This document shows positions 58,557 to 64,000 of a stretch of 64,000 nucleotides of DNA, piece after piece. Numbering within the stretch: position 1 is the first letter of the stretch; each line of letters begins with the position of its first letter. The notes beneath the pieces were generated by a model. That model saw only the letters and a program-made list of their open reading frames with translations, was not told where the DNA came from and ran no database searches. This DNA comes from Dermacentor variabilis. Its lineage: Eukaryota; Arthropoda; Arachnida; Ixodida; Ixodidae. The stretch lies in NCBI RefSeq assembly GCF_050947875.1, contig NC_134574.1, positions 108,542,969-108,606,968 of the forward strand, given 5' to 3'. Made by a program: the position numbers and the translations under genes.

Positions 58557-58574
58557 TGGTGGCAGCGGTGAAAT
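58557..58574 (+). other. Primer-binding-site-like sequence
   Basis: TGGTGGCAGCGGTGAAATCG begins 5 bp after the 5' LTR. TGG matches the CCA end of a tRNA primer. The same start occurs beside the LTR at 44876..45606, so the two families probably use the same primer tRNA. Which tRNA I cannot say. Confidence 0.6.
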
Positions 58575-58938
58575 CGCCTCCAAATGCAACAACAGGTGGC
58601 AGCGCTACGGATGAACCTTCGTCGAGAGAAATCCTCAGGAAACCGGAACAGCAAAAAAGAGCCTTCGTCTAAAAGGAGTCCCGAGGAACTTGGAACAGCG
58701 AAGAAGAGCGAGGCTTCGACCCAGGGAGTCCTGAGGAAACGGGAACAGCGGACCAATAGACCAGATGGCAGGGTGCTGCAACCGTAAGTGAGCGCGTGGT
58801 TTTTTCCTTTTGATTCGCCCGACTTCAAATGTTGTGTGTTCATTTTGATAGTTCTAGGAATCGGGAATTTGTCGTACATTGTGTGTTTGCACAAATTATT
58901 AAGGAAAACAGTTCTAACCACCAGTCGGGGCAGCTGCC

Positions 58939-60504
58939 ATGGATCTTAGAAGGTTGACGAGGTTAGACTTGTTGTTGGTGTGCGACGATTTGGGAGTTGA
59001 GGCGGACGAACAGGTGAAAACTCCAGCTATAATAAAGGCGATTCAAGATAGTGACAATGATGATGAAAGCAGTAAGATTGCTTGGGAGGTGATACAAGAA
59101 CCACGGGAACGTGAGCGTTGTGAACGTAAGCGTGAGAGTCACGAACGTAAGCAAAAGTACAAGAAAGAGAAGGCAGCATTGGAAAAAGAGATACCATATT
59201 TTCAGCAGTTAAAGGAACAAAGACAACGCCTGTCTGAAAATTCTGTAGGCAGTACAGAGCGAAAGAATGAGGAAGTATCTGGAGGATTTTCGCCAAAAGC
59301 CAACGAGAAGAGTAGTGCTTGTGAGATTGGCTGCACATTCATAGGTGAATGGAAAGGACTAGCCACTAACGATGCCTTTGTGGCAACAGAGGCCGTTAAA
59401 GGCCAGAGTGAGAGCGACGAGGTGCTGTACCAAGAGAGGACTGTAGAGACAGCTAGGCCAGCTGCGAACAAATTGGCACAGTTACCGCGCGTGTGCGTCG
59501 CATCTCATGGTATCGAAGTCGTTAGCGAGGTACAGGGTACCGTTGACCCGACAGACACGAGCACCCATGTCGAGTCAGATCTGCGTGCCGAAGTGAAGTG
59601 CCAGCTGGACGATGCAGTTGAGGGTAATTCTCAGGATTGCGAGCTGCGTAGCTCAAGAGAATACAACGGCATTGTTCAGGGATCGGTGCAGCTCTCCGCC
59701 AGTCTAGGTAGCCTAGATAGGAATGATTCAGTTATTAATCATTCGGACTGTGCGCGTGAGAGAGCGATCGATACCGACGGGCTGTGTGCCGATGCACAGC
59801 GTGAGCTGGGCGATGCAGTAGAGGGCAGTTCACAAGAGTGCGATTTGCATTGCTCGAGTAAAGCCTGCTGCATTGTTCAAGAGTCGGTTGAGCTGTGCGC
59901 CAGTCGAGGCAGAGAGAGAGTAGATTTAAATGAAAATCACCCAGACTGTGCGGGTAAGAGACCGATCCGGGCCGACGAGATGTGTACCGGCCAGCACGAG
60001 ACGCCAGAGGACGGCATAAAAGGCAATTGCAAGAGAAAGCGCCGCAGAAAGAAACGCCGTAAATATCGGAATGCGGTGGCTAATGTAGCGAAGCCAGAAA
60101 CGGCGACGGGCGCGACGAAAAGAAGGGTGCGATCGTCGTTGACATGTGCGCATCAAGCACGTTCGGGCCACCGGTCAAAAAGTGACCGAGAAGCATGTTC
60201 TGCACGGACGCGAACAAAGGGCACGGGGCAGTTATGTTCCTTGTCGGTCCGTCGTTCTTTTCGAAGTTCAGCGTGTAGTACAAAGAAGCGCAAGGTGGCA
60301 AGACGAGACCAGGTGGTACGGAGTCGCGACGCGGTTAATCGAGTTCGTGTTGAAAGCAGGGCGCCAGGACGCAAATTGGCAGGAGACTGTAACGTCTTGG
60401 GGGAGCTGATAGTGAGTCAGTCCTTTTGTTGTTCCTCGGTAGCCAGAGTAGCTTTCGAACCGCGACCACCTCGAGTACGACTCAAAAGTATGCGTCAGAA
60501 GTAA
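58939..60504 (+). CDS. 521-aa gag-derived protein of the non-autonomous LTR element
   Basis: Intact from ATG to TAA. Residues 1-55 (MDLRRLTRLDLLLVCDDLGV...) form a short helical SAP-like N-terminus found on some Ty3/gypsy Gag proteins. About 56-100 is a highly charged Arg/Lys/Glu coiled-coil stretch. The usual capsid core is absent. About 220-360 holds two to three acidic repeats with the pattern DAVEGxSQxC ... IVQxSVxL ... xSDCAR or PDCAGK. From about 365 to the end it is strongly basic (KRKRRRKKRRKYRN and many RS/KR pairs), like a nucleic-acid-binding or nuclear-targeting tail. No zinc knuckle, protease or RT. The role of the repeats is unknown. A possible leader intron (donor CCGTAAGTGAG near 58780, acceptor CTAACCACCAG near 58923) lies just upstream. 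Confidence 0.78.
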   Translation: MDLRRLTRLDLLLVCDDLGVEADEQVKTPAIIKAIQDSDNDDESSKIAWEVIQEPRERERCERKRESHERKQKYKKEKAALEKEIPYFQQLKEQRQRLSENSVGSTERKNEEVSGGFSPKANEKSSACEIGCTFIGEWKGLATNDAFVATEAVKGQSESDEVLYQERTVETARPAANKLAQLPRVCVASHGIEVVSEVQGTVDPTDTSTHVESDLRAEVKCQLDDAVEGNSQDCELRSSREYNGIVQGSVQLSASLGSLDRNDSVINHSDCARERAIDTDGLCADAQRELGDAVEGSSQECDLHCSSKACCIVQESVELCASRGRERVDLNENHPDCAGKRPIRADEMCTGQHETPEDGIKGNCKRKRRRKKRRKYRNAVANVAKPETATGATKRRVRSSLTCAHQARSGHRSKSDREACSARTRTKGTGQLCSLSVRRSFRSSACSTKKRKVARRDQVVRSRDAVNRVRVESRAPGRKLAGDCNVLGELIVSQSFCCSSVARVAFEPRPPRVRLKSMRQK

Positions 60505-61686
60505 ACATTGGAAACTGGAAGCCAAGAGAGCTTCCGTAGAAGTGAAACGTGTTTTGTTTTATTTTTTGAGCATCGGATAATTTTCGCGATTTAAGTTTCT
60601 TGCAATATGTAAAAGTATAAGCTTTGTTTGTGTTTTGTATGAGAAGCTCCGAGATTTGAAAGATGCGTTTTAGGCAAAACTTTAGTCTCGCGAGGTGTTC
60701 ATTAATGAGTAGATAGGCGCTTTTTTGTGTGTGTGAGTAACCTGAAGGTCAAGGTTATCGTTGAGTGGCCCATGGTAACGCGCGTGTGTTTTAGTTAACC
60801 TTCTTTTTTTTATAAGTTTTTTTATTTTCTAAGGTGAAGCTCGTAGGCTTTCAGTAAGTGCACCATTTGCACAGAGAAGAACTCTTAGGTCTATTAGCGC
60901 GTGTCCTGTGTGGACGGAAGGAAGCAGATTTATGACTGGGTTGCTCGTTTGTGTTAAGAGTAGCCGTATTCTGATTTCTCTAGTACGCGTGCGTGGAACA
61001 AGTTATTAGAAGACACATTTGTTTAAAGGTTCCTCTCTGTTGCGTAGTTCAAGCAAATTAAGTTCATGTTTAGGTTACGAGTCCTGTAAGGACTAAAGGA
61101 AGAAACGTGAGTAAGCGTAATGAAAAGTTTGCCTACGACGCAAGTACGCGTTCTGAATAGTGACCACAAGGCTAACGCGCTTGTGTTTACGTACTTGTGA
61201 ATATGGCGAGACTGTTCAGTGGCAACAGTACGTGAGATAAGTACGTCACTGCGCTAGGGTGAGAAAAGGCTGTTCGCGAAATTAGGGCACATAAGTTATG
61301 TTCGGCTGTTTTCATTATTTGTTTGCAACGACAACGACCCTTTGTTGTGATACAAAAATAACACTCTGATCTTGTCGGCATTCGGGGAAGAATGGATAGC
61401 GGTTTGGAAAGGTGGTTGGAACTGCTTTGTCAAAATTGCGGAAATAAAAGATCAGGGTTCATTTTGACTCAGTAATAGCCTGGCGAGTCAGAGGTGGAGA
61501 GCCTGCGCCTACACGTGGTGCAGCGATGTGTTGTCTTGTTTGTTCGACGTACGTTCTCCAGGGCCCAGGATCCCGAAGTTCGTCAAACGAGGCTCGACAC
61601 CAGTACCCTGCAGGTTCTTTCAGCGTTCCTCATGGCCAGCGAATTGATTTCACCGGCCATTCCGAACTTCCGGGGCGAGGACGAGC
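60505..61686 (+). other. Non-coding interior of the LTR element
   Basis: 1.2 kb between the gag-derived ORF and the 3' LTR. All frames are short, and no pol remnant is recognisable. It is T-rich near 60545..60830. Confidence 0.6.
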
Positions 61687-62404
61687 TGTTAGATACGGGA
61701 CCTTTTCCTGAGCCTCTTTCGAGTTGACCAGACCACATCGAATCGCGCCACAGCTAATTAAGGAGCGCAGAAGCACGTATACCACATTCCCGAGGCGCGG
61801 CACGTGCAAGCAAGTTGGCGGCCCCCACCTCGTACGCCGCATCTGGAGCGACTCACTGCTTGACTCTTCTTGAAAGTGAAGCGAGAGCCTGGCACTGTTC
61901 CAGGTAACGTGGGTCCAAGAGGCAAGGCGGGTGTAATGCACCGTGAAGCCCTGGCAGCAATCCCCCCCCGTCCGCCTTTGTCACGGTAGTTGCAGACCGG
62001 GAAGGCAAGACCGCAGAGAGAAGTAAGCACTCGGACAATTGGGGACCAAGGAGCGACCCTCTCCGCCGGGTGTCACACAATCGCACGGGCGCCTACCATT
62101 GGCCGAAAATGACGACACCTGAGCGGGCTCGCCGATTGGCCGAACGTGACGTGACTTCTAGACACCGAAGGGCTTAAAAGACACAGACTGGGAGCAGCAA
62201 GAGAGCATTCCTTGATTCATCTCTTTCGAGCTTCTTGCCACGGGCCGCAGCGTCCGAGTTGCTGCCGGCCTGTAATGATTCTATGACTGTTAATTTCTTG
62301 GTCGTCTCACTGTAAATAATGTAAATAAACCTCCAATTTTTCAACCCGACGTCCTCCTCAACTCTTACAACTGGTTGCCAGCGGTGGGATCGCCTCCGAA
62401 TGCA
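61687..62404 (+). repeat. 3' LTR (718 bp)
   Basis: Starts TGTTAGATACGGGA, ends CTCCGAATGCA. Roughly 36 differences from the 5' LTR by eye, mostly transitions. Preceded by CCGGGGCGAGGACGAGC, a weak purine tract. Confidence 0.85.
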
Positions 62405-62494
62405 ACACGGCACAGAAGCATGCGCATACGTACTAATGCTCCCACAAGCGTGCGCACGCACACCTCACGACCATACAAGCAGAGACGGACACAG

Positions 62495-62714
62495 CCAACA
62501 CCGCCTAGATAGCACAAGGCCTCTTCACTCCGATCCATGATGTCATGTTACCTGGCCCGACTGCCATAGAATCTAATGGGGATGCTCCAGAGTTGGCAAC
62601 AGTGATTCAGACGTCATCGCTTTCATCACACCAGCTTTGTCAATGGAAACTTCAGGCCAGGTAGCGTGACGCCATAGATTGGAGCAAACAGGCCTTGTGC
62701 TATCTAGGTGTTGT
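62495..62714. mobile_element. MITE-like element with about 55-bp terminal inverted repeats
   Basis: Left CCTAGATAGCACAAGGCCTC ... GTCATGTTACCTGGCC; right GGCCAGGTAGCGTGACGCC ... AGGCCTTGTGCTATCTAGG, its diverged reverse complement. Ends extend to AACACC / GGTGTT with a 3-bp indel. The roughly 100-bp centre is not palindromic and has no ORF. No certain target duplication, so the superfamily is open. Confidence 0.7.
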
Positions 62715-64000
62715 TGACACAGTACGCACATGCAGGACCATGCATGCGCTTGTAAACTATAGCGTAAGAACACGCGTACGCACGAGCACTGACAAGCACT
62801 CGCTCCAAACGAGCGCGCACACACACATGCTCACGCAGATGTAACATGCACTGTAAAACAGTTGCATTCGGCAGTAGCGGCCACGTGGTCACCTTCACAT
62901 ACAGTGCAAGGTCGATCCAAATAGGTCGCGAAGCTTCGGGCGAAAAGCGGTTCAGAAAAAATTGTCACCGACATCAACAAGGGTGGTTATGGGAGCAGTG
63001 ACTGGAAGCAGCAGTTATGGGAGCAGCAGGTTCGGAAGGAAAAAATGTTGGGAATGAGAAAAGCGTTTTTTTAATGAAAGCGAGAGACAATTAGAATCAT
63101 TCAACGAAAATAAAATTCCTTATCTATATTATATATGCCTGACGAGTAAAGAAAAGAACTCTATTTTATTTTATCATTATTAATAAATACCCTTTTTCTT
63201 GCCACTTTCGCTTGCAAAACAATGTAGCTCTTGAAGAGTTCAGAGAGGCGCGCTCGTAAAGTTCACCTGTTACAATATGCCCCCCCCCCCCCTAACACGT
63301 TGTGCTCTTTTGCTTGTCTCGACGTTTCTCTGAATATGGTGACGGGGGTAGCTCCGTCGTTTCTCAACCTGCTCAGCCAAAAGTTGTGAGTTACGACCAC
63401 CAGATAGTTGCTCACTTTAATTGTCTACGTTCGACTGCGCAGGCCAATGGGCTTGGCGTCGGACAATAGAACCAGCACTCTACACATAAAGCTTTCGTCA
63501 GCCTCGAAAGCAAGTATGTTCTGTTCAGGAGTGCCATTTCAACACCCGTAAGGCCGATTTTCTTGCAACGCTTTCCGTGCTGAAAGCTCGAAACGCCCAT
63601 CAAGTTGAATGGCGGGGCATTTAAACATAGAGCTCTAATGGCAGCCCACAAAAACAAATTTCGCGCCTTTGAGAACAAAATGACGTCACTTCTGTTTTTA
63701 ACGGATATGGCGTCACATTGTTTTTTCTTACGCCGGAAGTGTTCCCTCCTCGTAAAGATGGCGCTAAGCCCCATAAACCGCCGATGAACCGCCGTGTTTT
63801 GAACGTATGGGCTTCTATGGAAGCTTCGCTACCAGGTGTATTAACCTTGTACAGTGATTCTAAGCAGCGTTCCCCCCCCCCCTCCTTCTGTTTCGCAGTT
63901 ATTTTCACACGGATTCCGATGGCCGTATGACGTCTGCCATGGACACTGGTGTAGCTCGCTAGGTCTCAACGCTGCCGTTACTTGCCTCTGGCCAGACGAG
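62715..64000. other. No confident gene
   Basis: Contains poly(C) runs (63281..63293, 63873..63882) and a segment 63680..63790 (ACGTCACTTCTGTTTTTAAC and CACATTGTTTTTTCTTACGC) that looks like an interspersed repeat. No exon of the presumed second HHAT-like gene was found. Confidence 0.35.

Larger units (their letters stand above)
57835..62404 (+). mobile_element. Non-autonomous LTR retrotransposon with gag-derived ORF only
   Basis: 4.57 kb. LTRs 57835..58551 and 61687..62404 differ at about 5 percent of positions, so the copy is younger than the one at 19531. A primer-binding-like site TGGTGGCAGCGG starts at 58557. The 3.1-kb interior contains one intact ORF (58939..60504) and no protease, RT, RNase H or integrase. 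This fits elements described as TR-GAG (terminal repeats plus gag only), which depend on an autonomous partner. No clear target-site duplication was found. Confidence 0.85.

Overview
The window looks like intron-rich, repeat-saturated nuclear DNA of an arthropod, most probably a hard tick (Ixodidae). No bacterial operon, ribosome-binding-site pattern or CRISPR array is visible. Long open frames are either simple repeats or retrotransposon remnants. The tick assignment rests on recognising repeat families (tRNA-headed SINE, RTE-like LINE, Ty3/gypsy elements), so it is an inference. The one host gene I can support lies on the minus strand and spans almost the whole window. Ten spliced exons between 54947 and 7204 encode an MBOAT-family acyltransferase that matches Hedgehog acyltransferase (HHAT, Drosophila rasp) from its N-terminal third to its stop codon. 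Splice signals and codon phases agree at eight of nine junctions. They include a 36-nt microexon carrying the invariant Asp and a separate exon carrying the Trp-His of the catalytic site. The first exon or exons were not found. A second, diverged HHAT-like terminal exon at 56880..56979, upstream of this gene in transcription direction, suggests a tandem paralogue whose other exons lie to the right. Introns and flanks hold the rest. From the left: a broken Ty3/gypsy pol hit by an RTE-type LINE (1-1925); tandem repeats (1930-2520); a deleted LINE (2545-4070); a roughly 1-kb perfect tetranucleotide array (5445-6472); the HHAT terminal exon (7.2 kb); microsatellites, a probable solo LTR, a minisatellite, and a fold-back MITE inside a LINE 3' end (7.4-14.3 kb); an RNase-H-bearing LINE (16.4-18.7 kb); a full-length but dead Ty3/gypsy element with 121-bp LTRs (19.5-24.7 kb); SINEs and a LINE fragment (27-29 kb); HHAT exons interleaved with a full-length RTE-like LINE with a tRNA-like 5' head (29-36 kb); more HHAT exons among repeats (39-55 kb); and finally an LTR element that has an intact 521-codon gag-derived ORF but no pol (57.8-62.4 kb). 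The genes do not form an operon. The biological theme is one conserved Hedgehog-pathway gene whose introns have absorbed several generations of mobile DNA. The most interesting items are the gag-only LTR element with a chimeric ORF, the RTE LINE whose tRNA-like 5' end lies inside its target-site duplication, the 242-bp near-complete palindromic MITE, the catalytic microexon, and the second HHAT terminal exon.
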